In this document: positions 47,489 through 58,756 of the stretch, piece by piece
Layout of the letters: every line of letters starts with the position of its first letter
Position numbering within the stretch: the stretch's first letter is position 1
Source of the DNA: Blepharisma japonicum
Taxonomy: Eukaryota; Ciliophora; Heterotrichea; Heterotrichida; Blepharismidae
Direction of reading: 5' to 3'
DNA: 64,000 nt
Assembly: GCA_949751835.1 (NCBI GenBank)
Contig: CATKHK010000108.1
Coordinates: 1-64,000, forward strand
The notes under the pieces: generated by a model
The model's input: only the letters and a program-made list of their open reading frames with translations
Told to the model about the DNA's origin: nothing
Databases searched by the model: none
Translations under genes and position numbers: made by a program

Positions 47489-48412
47489 ATGCAGGACATA
47501 GGAAGGTAATTTCTAAATAGTCGGAAGCTTTTTGTAGGCGGCCTCGCTCCACAGACCACGAAAGAGACCTTGCAGAGCCATTTCAAGAAGTATGGGACAG
47601 TCCAGGACTGCATTTTGATGATGGATCGAGCGTCAGGGCGATCACGGTGTTTTGGATTTGTCACTATGAAAGAAAACGAGTCCGCTGACAGCATCTTGGC
47701 AGAAGAACAATTAATTGACGGCAAAAAAGTCGATTGCAAGCTTGCTGTCCCAAGAGAGCAAGGTACGGCTGCGAACACTGAAAATCCTGCTCCATATCGG
47801 ACCAAAAAGATCTTTGTGGGTGGGCTGCCTCCAGACGTGACACAGGAGATGTTCATCAATTTCTTCGAGCAGTTCGGACAAATTGAAGACAGCGTTGTTA
47901 TGTTTGACAGAGAAACAGGCAGACCCAGAGGATTCGGCTTCATCACGTTCGTAAGTGAAGAAAGCGTTGACAAAGTCATAGAAAATAACGAAAACAACTA
48001 TATCAGCGGAAAGTGGGTGGAATGCAAAAAGGCCATGCCAAAGCACAACCAACAGGACGAAAGATATGGAAACTACCAGAGCTATACCAACCAGCCTTAT
48101 TATAATCCGCAGTACTCCAACCAGCCTTACACGAACCAGTATCAAAACCAAATGTACTCTACCCAGGCCTACCAGCAGCCGTATATGATGTACCCTTACT
48201 ATAACATGGGCTACTACGAGCAAGCTCCAGCTTATGATCCGTATTGACAGAACCAGGCTTATACCCAAGAGACCAGCGCAGTGGAGCAGCAACACAGTGA
48301 AGAACAGATCAAGGAGAAATTTGTAGATGACCTATTGAACGACGCTGAGGTTAACCAGCAACAAAAGTATGAATTATGTAGCGAAGATCACAGAAACAAG
48401 ACATTTAACTAA
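47489..48412 (+). CDS. Two-RRM hnRNP/Musashi-like RNA-binding protein
   Basis: A 302-residue protein whose first 17 coding bases are separated from the rest by a 15-nt intron at 47506-47520. RRM1 has RNP2 KLFVGGL and RNP1 RCFGFVTM; RRM2 has KIFVGGLP and RGFGFITF. The spacing (about 15 residues between RRMs) is like hnRNP A/DAZAP1/Musashi. The C-terminal half is Tyr/Gln/Asn-rich (YTNQPYYNPQYSNQPYTNQ), a low-complexity region of the kind that supports condensate formation. A TGA at 48245-48247 is Trp and the frame runs 54 codons further to TAA at 48412. Confidence 0.93.
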
Positions 48413-48485
48413 ATGAACAGCCATTAACAGATAATTGTCCTCTATAACTCGTAATATGGACGAATTCTAAAAAAGAAGCTTATAA

Positions 48486-50618
48486 ATGGAAATTAATCTT
48501 GCGAATCTTAACGTGATAAATAATGCTGAAGGGTCTGCACAGTCTGATAGGGCTGCTGCAAGGAAAAAACTGCTGGAAAGAGCTTGCAGCAGAAAGAGCC
48601 CGAGTCTTACAAAGGGGTTTATTCAGAACACAGAGCCAGATATAATGATTGGGCAGACATTGAAATCGTCATCGTCACAAGAGAGCTTGTTGTCGATAAG
48701 GTCGATGGTGGACACTCCATATGAAATACAGGACTATAACCCAAGACAGCCACCTCAGCCAATTTCTCTAGAACCAAGACCAGACAAAAGAGCAACAACC
48801 CCTACAATAGCTGTAAAAACTAGGTCAATAACTCCTGCAATTAGAAATGAGTTTCCCAGCCATCAGATGAGTGAAAGTGATACTTGGACAACTTTTGAGG
48901 CGAAAAACATAAAAAAGCCGAAAATGAAGGAAAATACTGTTCCTTTTAGTCTGATTATTTTAGAAAAATATTTATCAGATGTATGTACGTCAATTGCAAA
49001 TAGTAAAAAAATCACTAATGAGATTTCAATGAAGGCTTATTCTATGATCGACGTCCTTAATGACTGCTATCAGCTGATTCCTGATATGTCGATTGAGTTT
49101 TATAGTCTAATGAGCGAAATTCTGCATGACATTATTGAAAGGCCAAACAGAGAACATTATACGATTATCGTAAATAAGATCTCTGAAGCTGCATATATTA
49201 TTCAAAATAACCAATTTATTGATACACAAAGATTTGCTACCAGAATTTCACTGAAAAATCTTAAAAGTGAAGATCGGCTGATGTCAGATTTAACAGACAA
49301 AATGGGGAAAATCACCCCTAGGATGGTAAATGTAACTTTTATATAGCTTTGGCGACGACTAGTGGCTCATGACGAAACAATTGAAGCCTTGTCCTATGCC
49401 TTCATGATAATTTTCGCTGGAGTTGACAAAAATATTGAAACTTTATCATCAGGAAAAATTTTAAGCTCAAGAGTAAAAGAAAATGTTGTAAAATTAACTG
49501 CAAACCCTGGGCATGTCGTCCAAACTACAAGGAAAACATTTGAGTATATAAAAAATCACGCATTTTCACAAGGTAATTTTAATGCAGTTAACATAAAAAA
49601 AGCAAGAGAAATTCTTGATAAAATCAATGAGGACCAGGTCAGAAAATGCGATTTAACATGCACAGCACTTGCTTTATATGAATTTTTGATTACTACTGTA
49701 GAATTATGTGAGGCTACCTCAGAAAGACCTTCAGAAAAGCAGCTCCAAGCTAAAAAAATTGTAAAACCAGTGTCAAGCACAGTCCATAAATCAACTTCTC
49801 CTATCAGAGAAGTACCAAAAGTAGCTCATGAAGCTAAAATTGATACAAATTATGTGACAGTCAGCGACAAGTCATTTGGATGTGAGCACAAAAGGACTAT
49901 TTCTCAAGAAAATGTTTTCCATGGAGGGTTAAGCCCTGTTGTAGATATACAAGAGCTGTCTCGAAAATCCAGCGTATCAATGATAAAGCTTGAGACTCCT
50001 AAAATATTTACAAAGGAGCAAGATCCTCTTGCAATGGCTAAAAAGAAGCTTGATGAGACCATGAAAACGACCAAAGAAATCCTCAAGCAGTCTCCTAGCA
50101 AAAGAGCACCACTGAGAGTGGAGAAAAAAGTGATAAAAAAAGTTTCTAAGCTGGAAGACACAAAAAATTCAACCCCAATGACAAGCAGAAACACAACCCC
50201 CAAAAGAGAGACTCCAATCAAAAAATCAATTCACAGTGACCTAAAGCCAAACTATACGAGATCACCTAGCCTTACATCTGAAGAAGCTCCAGAACTTTCT
50301 AAGTCTTTTACAAACCTTGAAACTTATGATTCTTCTTATAAATCAGCTGAGTTTGGCGATTTTATAGAAAAAACTTTTAGGGAATATCTGAAGAAGACTA
50401 TTAACAAGGATTCTTCAAAAATTGATCCTTCCAAACGGCAGCAGCTGCTTGAAGAGTATCAAAGACACTTAGGAATGGAAATAGTAAAAAGTCTGAACTC
50501 AAAGCTTGGAAAAGAAGAAAAACTAGAAGAAGAAATAATCAAGGCTCGGCAAGAAATCGAAGAAGTCAAGCAAGGAAGAGTTTCCCCAGTAAGGCTTAAG
50601 CCTAAGAAAATTAAATAA
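48486..50618 (+). CDS. Hypothetical protein, helical core and basic Ser-rich tails
   Basis: A 705-residue protein after removing a 15-nt intron at 49332-49346. The N-terminal 150 residues are Ser/Pro/Arg-rich and disordered. Residues about 155-430 are helical (SLIILEKYLSDVCTSIANSK, LVAHDETIEALSYAFMIIFA). Then comes a Lys/Ser/Thr-rich segment with many SP/TP sites, and a last helical part (FGDFIEKTFREYLKKTINKD) with a coiled coil. It resembles cytoskeletal or centrosomal scaffold proteins in composition only; no family recognised. The TAA stop overlaps the ATG of a potential longer start of the next gene. Confidence 0.8.
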
Positions 50619-50626
50619 TGTTAAAT

Positions 50627-51703
50627 ATGAAAATTTTAGCATTTGCTTTATGTATCATTTTTTCAACAGCTCAGAATGCTTGCTCTCCTTATAAATGTGT
50701 CACAACAAGCATGAACGTCAATAAAGATACCTGCTTTTACTTCAATCACACTGATGAGGCGTATTGAATCCAGCCCTGCCCCAATGCAACTGTATATTGC
50801 CCAGTAAGCTATAATGAAGATTCTCCTATCCAATGTGAAGCTGCTGTTAAGCCCACAAAGCAAGCTTGACCAGGAGAAAAATGCACAAATAATGATAATT
50901 GTTTACCAGGCAGCACATGTAATGGAGACGTTTGTGTAGGGAAAGGAGTTGGAGAGGCATGCACTGATAATAGTGACTGCGATCCTCAATTATATTGTGG
51001 TGCAAATAAGCAATGTCAGCAGCAGATCCTTGCAGGGAAAACTGGCTGCACAAATGATTACATGTGTGTGAACTCAGCACTGTGTAATTATACTAATGGG
51101 CAAGATCCTAGCAGGGCAAGATGCTTGAATGCGTATAGTTTGTTACCAGGCACTATTATTGCGGATTGCCCAGTGAATGGGATTAATCCTTTGTGCACCG
51201 CTGAATTGTGTATTCAGAATAATGGGATTTCTTACTGTGGGGATAAGGTCATGTCAGTCAATTCTATTCCAATTGCTTGCAATAGTTATGTAGACTGTAT
51301 GTCACTGACAGATAGATTTGTAGGAGGATATTACTATTCAAATTGCAGCTGCGGGTATAATGCAGATGCAAACTCTTATTGTGAGCTATTCCCTGGAGAC
51401 CAGCCATATGCTCGATATTTAACTTTAAAACAGATTTGACTTTCAAGCACAGAAGTTAATTTTTGCAACACAGAAAGAAGAGGCATTGGTCCTTGCATGC
51501 AAAATTATTTTGCGAATTATGTGGAATTGGCTTATCAGTATTTATATGTTTCAATATACCCAAAAATACAAGCAAACACAGACTGTATAAAGGATGTGAT
51601 GAATAGCAATTTTTGGGGACTTTGGCAGAAAATTGTGGACCAAGATGAGACTTCAAGCTCTTTATTGAAAATAATAAGCCTAATAGCTTTATATTTCTTT
51701 TAA
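50627..51703 (+). CDS. Secreted/GPI-type cysteine-rich protein
   Basis: A 358-residue protein with TGA read as Trp in three places. An N-terminal signal peptide (MKILAFALCIIFSTAQNA) is followed by about 35 Cys residues, with tandem C-x5-C-x5-C knots (GEKCTNNDNCLPGSTC, GEACTDNSDCDPQLYC) like the Dickkopf/EB-type modules common in ciliate surface proteins, and a hydrophobic C-terminal tail (LLKIISLIALYFF) suited to GPI attachment. The ATG at 50627 starts the signal peptide; another in-frame ATG at 50618 overlaps the previous gene's stop (TAATG). Likely a cell-surface or extracellular protein of unknown ligand. Confidence 0.85.
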
Positions 51704-52114
51704 AAAATGATTGGCTTGTTAAAAACTTGGATTTTTAAAATTTAATTACCATTTTTCTTCCAATTTAAATTAATTTCTGGTAGCAGAATCATTAATCCGC
51801 TTATTTTTATCATATAGAGATTGTTACTGGGTTAGAATTAAGTATTTTCCGCTATAGAATGCATCCTGATATGATTTTGATTTATCAAGTAATATCACAT
51901 ACATTTTTATTTTATTTCATTTGTCAGTACAATTTAGAATGGCTATTTGAGGTCTTAATCAGGGTAACTATTGCTGAATTTATTATGAGGATCTTATTTA
52001 CGAGTTTAATACCCCTTAATCCAAAAAATATATAGAGGAATTTTAATAAGGCTAAAAAGAATCTAGCCTAGCCATGAACTCTAATTAATTAATAAATTTC
52101 AGAATAATATAAAA
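51704..52114. other. No gene seen
   Basis: About 410 bp of AT-rich spacer upstream of the sugar transporter gene; no element recognised. Confidence 0.5.
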
Positions 52115-53554
52115 ATGAACTCTTCTGACGGATCTGGAGACAACGAACTTTTGCGAGAAAATCCGCCAAAAAACACGACATTTTTAATTATTCTGACAAT
52201 TACTGCAGCTATTGGTGGTTTTTTATTTGGATATGATACCGGAATTATCGGAGGAGCTAATCTTTATATTTATGATGACTTGGGTTATAAAACTCCTGTT
52301 GTCCTAGAAACAGTTGTTAGCTTAGCAGTTATCGGTGCAATGTTCGGTGCCTTAGCAGCTGGGCCTTTATCTGATATAAAAGGGCGTAAACCTACCATAA
52401 TTGCTGCAGACTGTGCATTTGTATCAGGATCTATTCTGATGGCTAGCGCTCCTAATGTTTGGGTACTTATGCTAGGAAGGTTCATAGTTGGCTTAGGTGT
52501 TGGCTCTGCAGCTATGGTAGTCCCTATATATCTAGCAGAGTCAGCTCCACGAGAACTTAGAGGGACTATTGTTAGCATAAACGTTTTATTCACTACTTCA
52601 GGCCAATTAATAGCTTACTGTGTCTGCCTCGCCTTAGAAGACCACTGGCGATGAATGCTTGGCATCGGTGCAATTCCAGCCATAATTCAAGTAAGTGGTA
52701 TGTTTTTTCTACCAGAAAGTCCAAGATTTCTTTACAAAGTTGGTAAGCTGGAGCAAGGTCTAAAAACATTATTACTTATAAGGTACAGTTCATTATATAG
52801 AAAATATGAATTTATTGAAGAAGAAGTAAAAGGGATCATGCAATCAATTAAAGAGGAAGGAAACCACTCATATAAGCACCAGTTTAAGCTTCTTTATAAA
52901 AACTGCAAAAGGTCAGCAATGGTCGGGATAGGGCTTCAATGTTTGCAACAACTATGTGGAATTAATACTGCAATGTATTATGGTCCCCAGATCATGCAAG
53001 TAGCAGGTTTTGACTCTTCTGGAAGAGAAGCGATCGTTGCGAGTGTCCCAATTGCGTTTGCTAATATGGTCGGAACATTTATATCTGTATGGTATGTAGA
53101 TAAGCTTGGCAGAAGATCAACACTTTTATACACAATTCCGTTTATGGTAATTTTCTTATTGTCACTTGGTGCAAGCTTTGTTTTTATCACATTTTTCAGT
53201 GCGGTTGAATTTATACAGTATCTCGCTGTTTTTTCGTTGTTGGTCTATATTTTATTTTTTTCTGTAGGCATGGGGACTTGCCCTTGGATCGTAAATTCTG
53301 AAATTTATCCTCTGAATTTAAGGAGTGCTGCGACAAGTGCTTCGACTACAGCGAACTGGGTTTCTAACTTTGTTGTTTCTATGACATTTGCGTCAGCAAT
53401 TTCTTTCGATGCAGGAAGAGTTGGGATATGAATCATATTGGCAGGGTTTGGGGTAATAAGCTGATTTTGGGTATATAAATTACTCCCTGAGACTAAAGGA
53501 AAATCTTTGGAAGAAATTCTAACAATGTTTCAAACAGGAAAAGAATTGGATTAA
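52115..53554 (+). CDS. MFS sugar/polyol transporter
   Basis: A 479-residue, 12-segment major-facilitator protein of the sugar-porter family; three TGA codons encode Trp, one at the conserved second Trp after HWR (HWRWMLG). Signatures: GGFLFGYDTGIIGGA in TM1, DIKGRKPT and DKLGRRS loops, FLPESPRFLY after TM6, QQLCGINTAMYYGPQI in TM7, and LPETKGKSLEEI at the C-terminus. Closest in pattern to proton/myo-inositol and hexose symporters. The family places it in the plasma or vacuolar membrane; the substrate is not deducible. Confidence 0.95.
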
Positions 53555-53773
53555 GATATATTTAACTAAGTCTAGATTCACAGAGTTTAATAGCAATATT
53601 AGTCATATATCTTAAAAATTTTATGGAAATGAGAATAGCGATTAAGATTTAAGATAAAAAAAATATTTTCTGAATAAGCATTAGCTCTTTTTGCGTTATA
53701 TTAGCAATTATCGATGAGTTATGGTAAATCGAGAGAGTCTGTTAAAACTTTTTTAAATTTAATTTAAAGAGAA

Positions 53774-54973
53774 ATGAAACAATTTCTTTTTGCTTTATTT
53801 TTATTTCACATTTTAAGCCAAAAGCTCAATGAAAACAGTCCTTCTTTTGCTTATTCCTTTCTCTCCAAAGAAAAGCGAGTAGAAAAAATCAAAATCGGCC
53901 CTGAAGATGTTGACAGCGTTTCTACAAGCTCTGGCGCTCTCGCAGTCGGAGTTGAGCAAACAGACTCCTCTCTCTCTTCTTTTGCTTCACAAATAAACTC
54001 CTCCTTACAAGTCCTCGGTATGAAAATCGACTCCTCAATATCCTCAACTGCATATGCTTTAGAGTCTATAATTCTTTCAGATATCCAAGAAAAACAAGAC
54101 GAATTGTCAGAAATCAACATGCAAATCCATGCTCTGCTAAGAAAATCCAATAATTTGGGAACTGATTGTTCTGGTTTTCGCACATGTAAAGCATGTGCTT
54201 ATAACCCGCTTTGTGTTTGGTGTTTAACTGAACAAATCTGTGTAGGAGGAGATGAAGATGGCCCTTTTAACGGTGAATGTGCTTATTATGACTATAATGG
54301 ATGCTCAGGAACTGGCTGCAGGCAGTATGATACTTGTGAAACTTGTTTAGGAGACTTGCAGTGTGGATGATGCATGAATGGAGGATACTGCTTAGAAGGA
54401 AACGAGCTTGATACTGGATCTTGTGATATCAGTTTTTTTTTTCATACAAATTTTCCAGGAAAAGACATATGCCCAGCGATGAAAAAGAAAAAATTGCCAA
54501 GATATGAAAATTTTGATATTTATATTAATGGAAACCCTACGAGCAGCATTGATAAAGAAACTGAAAATATTGAAAGAGAAGTCATTGAATTAAGGAATAG
54601 GGCTCGGATAATAGTAGAAGAAATAGAAGAGCTTAATAGAGCTGAGTCTCAAGTTATACAAGAAATGGAAGAAGGAAAAGAAATAGAGATGCCTGATATT
54701 ATAATTCCGTTTTTTAACAAAGGACTCTGGAGGAAAGTAGAAACCTTTTCAAGGAAAGAAAATCAAAGTAATGAGGAAGAAGTTAATAGCAACACAGAGG
54801 ATTTGAAAAAATATATCGAGAAAAAACAAAAAGAAGCTATTGAAGACAGTAAAAGAAAAATCCTTGAAACTCAAGCAATTGCTGCTGTACCAAATATTGT
54901 GGCTGTAAACGCTGTAGCTGATAAGCCAGGCCAAAGAAATGAAAAGCGAGGAGAACAAGAAATATATCAATAA
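53774..54973 (+). CDS. Secreted PSI-domain protein with coiled coil
   Basis: A 399-residue protein starting with a signal peptide (MKQFLFALFLFHILSQ). Residues about 45-125 are Ser-rich with a coiled coil. Residues 130-215 carry two PSI-like Cys-rich modules (CSGFRTCKACAYNPLCVWC, then YDTCETCLGDLQCGWC); in the second the Trp of CGWC is encoded by TGA at 54368-54370. The C-terminal half is charged coiled coil (EREVIELRNRARIIVEEIEE) without a membrane segment. PSI modules support extracellular binding domains. Function unknown; possibly secreted or stored in cortical granules. Confidence 0.85.
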
Positions 54974-55195
54974 TAAACTAATGTAAGCTAAAGGAAATTT
55001 ATTGAAAATCATATTTAATTAATAACCGGGAATTTTTATATTTTCTTTATAAATCAGATTTTTGCACCCTTTATATCATAAAGATATTTTGACCAAAAAT
55101 TTATATAAGTTTTTTCAGTTAATTATGCTTGATTCCCGTTAAAAAGAAAACTGGCTATAGAGATGATTATTTGTTTATTATAATAAGCAATTCAA

Positions 55196-55732
55196 TTAAT
55201 CAGGAACTACCTTCTGTGATTGAGTAGAAGCGCTGTCAGAGTCTTCAAAATATTTTTTTGTTTTGACAGGTTTCAGATGATGGTGGTTCTTTCGGGTTTT
55301 TTCTTCAGTGGAAACTATGCTCTGCTTAGCCATATCTCCTAAATCAAAAGGAGTTTCTCCTATATGTTTTTTACCTGCATGATTTTCAATTGTTGTATCT
55401 GCACCTACGCTTTTTAAGCATTCAAAGGTGTCATTTGATTTCGTGTAAGCTGCCAAGTGAAGGACTGTTTCTCCATGGCAGTCTGTAATATTTAAATTTG
55501 GACTCAGCTCCAATAGCTTCTGTATTGCGTTTTGTTTGCCAAGTCATGTTGCTAAGTGTAAAGGCGTTCAGTCATACTAAATAAAAAATACAGCTTCCAA
55601 TCTTAAATCTAAATCGCTTTGAATATATACAAAAGTAGGGTCATCTCTTAGGATGGCTTCAATTATCTGTTGGGCCTATATAAAAGTTACTCTTTTGCTT
55701 GAAAAACCCTTTTTAGAGAATAAACTTCCCAT
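55196..55732 (-). CDS. Small ankyrin-repeat protein
   Basis: A 168-residue protein in three exons; introns at 55676-55690 and 55577-55591 are 15 nt. Two TGA codons are Trp in the repeat consensus (DWTPLHLATWLGK). About three ankyrin repeats cover residues 15-110 (DCHGETVLHLAAYTKSNDTF, ECLKSVGADTTIENHAGKK), followed by a polar Lys/Ser-rich tail. Probably a soluble adaptor; partner unknown. The intron GTAACTTTTATATAG is identical to the one in the 48486 gene. Confidence 0.88.
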
Positions 55733-56123
55733 ATTTCTTAATTTAAGAAAAAGTCAAATTATATAAGTCTGGTAGGAATATGTCTGGAATGTGGATAGAT
55801 AAAGGTTTTGTTTTAATTTAGACATTCATTTATAAAAAATTAATTATGAATTCTAATAATCCGTTGTTATTATTTATTAAGATATGCTCTGGATGGACTT
55901 ATTAGCTTATCAAAATAGCACATTCTTACTCCATTTTAATGCTTCTGATATTTTAGTATACAAAAGATTGCATTCCATTTTTCTTTACCAACAAATTTCT
56001 CCAATTTTCTATGAAAATCTATCCTTTTGTGGATTTTGTGTCAAGAAAACCGAGGTTTTCCTTAGCAAAATTTAAAAAAACTTATAAGTTACCAATACAA
56101 ATTTAAATAAATATATTCTGAGA
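55733..56123. other. No supported gene
   Basis: About 390 bp spacer. A 63-codon plus-strand frame at 55884-56075 has no features and no codon pattern like the neighbours, so I do not call it. Confidence 0.45.
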
Positions 56124-57125
56124 TTATTTTTCGAATTCTTGGTGCTTCGTCAGCATATTCATTTTCTTTTGATCAACATTAGCTTCAAAGCCTCTTATAA
56201 GCTCATTGAGTCTGATGCACATAGCTTTGACACAATTTTTGATCGTGATGTCTTTCATAGTTGAGGCTTCACTGATCTCTGCTAACGTCTTCTCACAGTT
56301 CAGGATTTGTCCCACTATCCACACCGCAGCGCTTGCAATGCTAAGTGGGCTCTTTCCAGTGAGAATTTCCAGCTCAATTGACCTTTCAGCTATTGTTTTC
56401 GCAGCTTTTACCTGTAATGGTGCAAAATTCAGCTCATTCGCAAATCTCTGGGCGTAGTCGGCAGCAGACCGATTTGCGCCCATTCCTGTGGGTATGAGTT
56501 TTTTTGTCATGGAGTAGCATCGTAAAATTTCTTTTTGGTCAACATTGGTGATTTTCGATATTTCTCTGATAGACCTTGGATTATTTTTCCTGCTGGCGAT
56601 AAAAACACAAGCTGAGACCATAGCTAGATAAGATCTCCCTTTAAGCCCTCTCTCTTCACTGATTCTTTTGAAAATCAACTTAGCCTCTTCTGCACATACA
56701 TCATTTAAGTGTAAATTGTTGCAGAGCTCACCTATCGCTGCAAAGCCTCTCACAAGTTGTTTGTCTTGTCCAGATTGTGAAGAACGTTGGCTCCAACGGG
56801 AAAGAGCAGAATCTGGGCCTCCAGAAATTACAGTATATATGCCTCGATCTGACAGTAAGTCTATATTTGCGCCTCCCACTCTTTTAGTATCGTCACCACC
56901 CCTTGATGTGGCGTCCTTCGAGAAATTTCTTGTTTCTAAGGTATCATCAATAATACGGTCCTCCTGAACTCTCCCACATAACTGACACACTATATTTCCT
57001 TCTTTTGAATTAACGATGATACTTCCTACCGCTTTGCACTCAATACAACTCATTGAAATCATTTTATAATGTAGTTTAGTTAAAAGGTCTAAAGTGTTTG
57101 TGGAAGAATGGGGTATTGGGGTCAT
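56124..57125 (-). CDS. GTF2B: Transcription initiation factor TFIIB
   Basis: A 333-residue TFIIB. The N-terminal zinc ribbon is C-x2-C...C-x2-C (CIECK...CQLCG), followed by the B-reader/linker with a conserved R-x-F-S block. Two cyclin folds follow at about 125-215 and 225-315 (SYLAMVSACVFIASRKNNPR; PLSIASAAVWIVGQIL). It places Pol II at the start site together with TBP. ATG codons at 57062 and 57053 (giving M-I-S-M-S-C) would place the ribbon nearer the N-terminus and may be the true start. No intron, no TGA; TAA stop. Confidence 0.95.
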   Translation of the reverse strand: MTPIPHSSTNTLDLLTKLHYKMISMSCIECKAVGSIIVNSKEGNIVCQLCGRVQEDRIIDDTLETRNFSKDATSRGGDDTKRVGGANIDLLSDRGIYTVISGGPDSALSRWSQRSSQSGQDKQLVRGFAAIGELCNNLHLNDVCAEEAKLIFKRISEERGLKGRSYLAMVSACVFIASRKNNPRSIREISKITNVDQKEILRCYSMTKKLIPTGMGANRSAADYAQRFANELNFAPLQVKAAKTIAERSIELEILTGKSPLSIASAAVWIVGQILNCEKTLAEISEASTMKDITIKNCVKAMCIRLNELIRGFEANVDQKKMNMLTKHQEFEK

Positions 57126-57189
57126 AAGAAAAAATTGGCAATTACGGTAAATTTTTAAATTAGGAATTTAAGAGACGTTGGAGCTATAA

Positions 57190-57297
57190 ATGGATACCCA
57201 AAATGATGGGCCAATAATTTTTGGAGGCTTCTCAAAAAATGATTTAAATGGAAAAAGTCAGAAAGTCGCGGGTAAAAAATCAGCTGAGAGAAGTTAA
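57190..57297 (+). CDS. Possible 35-residue ORF
   Basis: A short plus-strand frame (MDTQNDGPIIFGGFSKNDLN and a basic end) closes at TAA. Polar, similar open sequence continues to about 57354 past TAA and TAG codons, and no clean 15- or 16-nt intron joins the two. It could be a small gene with an atypical intron or chance. Low confidence. Confidence 0.2.
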   Translation: MDTQNDGPIIFGGFSKNDLNGKSQKVAGKKSAERS

Positions 57298-57411
57298 AAG
57301 AGTCAGTAGAAAAATAGTTTGGAAGAAGAAAAAATTTTATCAGAAAATAAATAGTGAGAAAAATGGGAATGTTTAGATTTTTTAAAAATTTTCTTAAATA
57401 TTTAAAAGCAG

Positions 57412-58650
57412 TTATTTAGCTTTACCTCTTGTTGTTTTTGTACTAGGCCTACTCTTTTTGACTTCTTCCCATGCATTATCCTCATTTCTCTTACTTTTGT
57501 TATTCGAAACATCTTGCTTTGAGGGTTCAAAAGCAGGGAACATCTCATTATAAGTGTTCCCAAACTTTGTCTCAGGTTGCTGTGATTTTTCTGCTGCTTT
57601 CGGCTCACTTTCTTTTACCTTAATTTCTGCTTCTTTAGCCTGCTCATTACTTTTTTGTTGAGGAGTGCTTGCAAGCTGCAGGAAAAAATTATTCATTGGT
57701 ACAAAATTTTCTGTATTTTCTTTAGCAATTTCTAAATCAGGTGGAAAACACCCTCGAACTGACCAATTGAACATCTCAATTGTGCAGAAAGGCCCTTGAA
57801 CCTTTTTAGCTAAATCTTTGTAAAACCAAAACTTTTCAAAAGGCTTAGAAAATGGCATGAAGTAGGCTAAGTTGTCACTTCCTAGCATAGCGCATTCGGC
57901 GAGTGCTACAGCGAAAGGGTTTTTTATTGAGCATTGATAAGTTAGTAGACTGGCGTCATAAAACGGTATTAGTTTAGATGCCTGTTGTGGTTGTATGCTT
58001 TGTGAAGGCTGTGAAGCTGGTTGGTTTATTTGTGATTGCAGTGCAACCTCTTCCTGTTTAATTTGTGGTTGGGTTTCTTTATTGTTTTTACTAGGTTTTT
58101 CAAAAGGCTCCTCAATATCTTTGGCTTCAGGGTCATCCACTTCATCCCATTCAGGGAAAGCTTCATCTTCTTCAACCTGAGTTTTTAATTTTTCCTCAAC
58201 CTCAAGGTCGATCTTTCCGAACTCATCTTTGACATCATTAATGTCAATTGCACCATTTTCTGGTTTTTCAGCCTTTGCCTCAGCTGTATTTTGTTCTGAT
58301 GGTGATGCATCAGGTGAAGGGATATCTTTAGTCCCTGATTCAGTATACCATTCAGGCACTTGTTCAACCTGTTTTTCTCTAGGTGCAGGCTTTCTACTGT
58401 TTATATCATCCCCTAGCTCTTCACGGTAGTTCGGATGCATTTCGATAAAAGGATGAAGCGGTGGTGATGAATAAAGAGGGAGGACGGCTTCTGTTAGCGG
58501 TATAGCTGGAAATGGACACTCATAATAAGCATTAAGAATGGCTTCTCGTGTATATTTATGAAAAGCGTTATTTGTATGCTTTTTGTGTCGCCAGTTGCCT
58601 TCTTGTTTGTAGTTTGGGTTAAGCTTTCTGGGCCTTTGAGCGTCAGACAT
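57412..58650 (-). CDS. GIGYF-like GYF-domain protein
   Basis: A 412-residue protein. Near the N-terminus (residues 34-44) YTREAILNAYY matches the YxxxxL-phi eIF4E/4EHP-binding motif as written in GIGYF proteins. Residues about 95-220 are acidic and Pro/Glu-rich with a Gln-rich tract. The GYF domain at about 268-315 reads KFWFYKDLAKKVQGPFCTIE, then MFNWSVRGCFP, which retains the W-x-Y and GPF signature that binds Pro-rich peptides. The C-terminus is Lys/Glu-rich. GIGYF proteins couple 4EHP to mRNA repression; this short version keeps both binding elements. No intron or TGA. Confidence 0.85.
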   Translation of the reverse strand: MSDAQRPRKLNPNYKQEGNWRHKKHTNNAFHKYTREAILNAYYECPFPAIPLTEAVLPLYSSPPLHPFIEMHPNYREELGDDINSRKPAPREKQVEQVPEWYTESGTKDIPSPDASPSEQNTAEAKAEKPENGAIDINDVKDEFGKIDLEVEEKLKTQVEEDEAFPEWDEVDDPEAKDIEEPFEKPSKNNKETQPQIKQEEVALQSQINQPASQPSQSIQPQQASKLIPFYDASLLTYQCSIKNPFAVALAECAMLGSDNLAYFMPFSKPFEKFWFYKDLAKKVQGPFCTIEMFNWSVRGCFPPDLEIAKENTENFVPMNNFFLQLASTPQQKSNEQAKEAEIKVKESEPKAAEKSQQPETKFGNTYNEMFPAFEPSKQDVSNNKSKRNEDNAWEEVKKSRPSTKTTRGKAK

Positions 58651-58756
58651 TTATATCTGAAAACTTCATCAGATATTCATTGCGATGTTTTAGCCTATTG
58701 TTTCAATAGAAACAGTTAAAGACTTCTGATTTTAATGGAATATTAAGAAGTAAAGT

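Noticed and set aside
47711-48295. A 194-codon minus-strand frame opposite the RRM protein
   Set aside because: It mirrors the Tyr/Gln-rich coding sequence of a certain two-RRM gene, has a Val/Ile/Leu-biased low-complexity translation, and no domain.
55884-56075. A 63-codon plus-strand ORF
   Set aside because: No domain, hydrophobic/Phe-rich composition typical of chance frames in AT-rich DNA, and no neighbour context.
57282-57310. An intron joining the small ORF at 57190 to the open frame downstream
   Set aside because: The only GT...AG option spanning both stops is 14 or 17 nt and shifts or fails the frame; it lacks the GTA...A10...TAG pattern.
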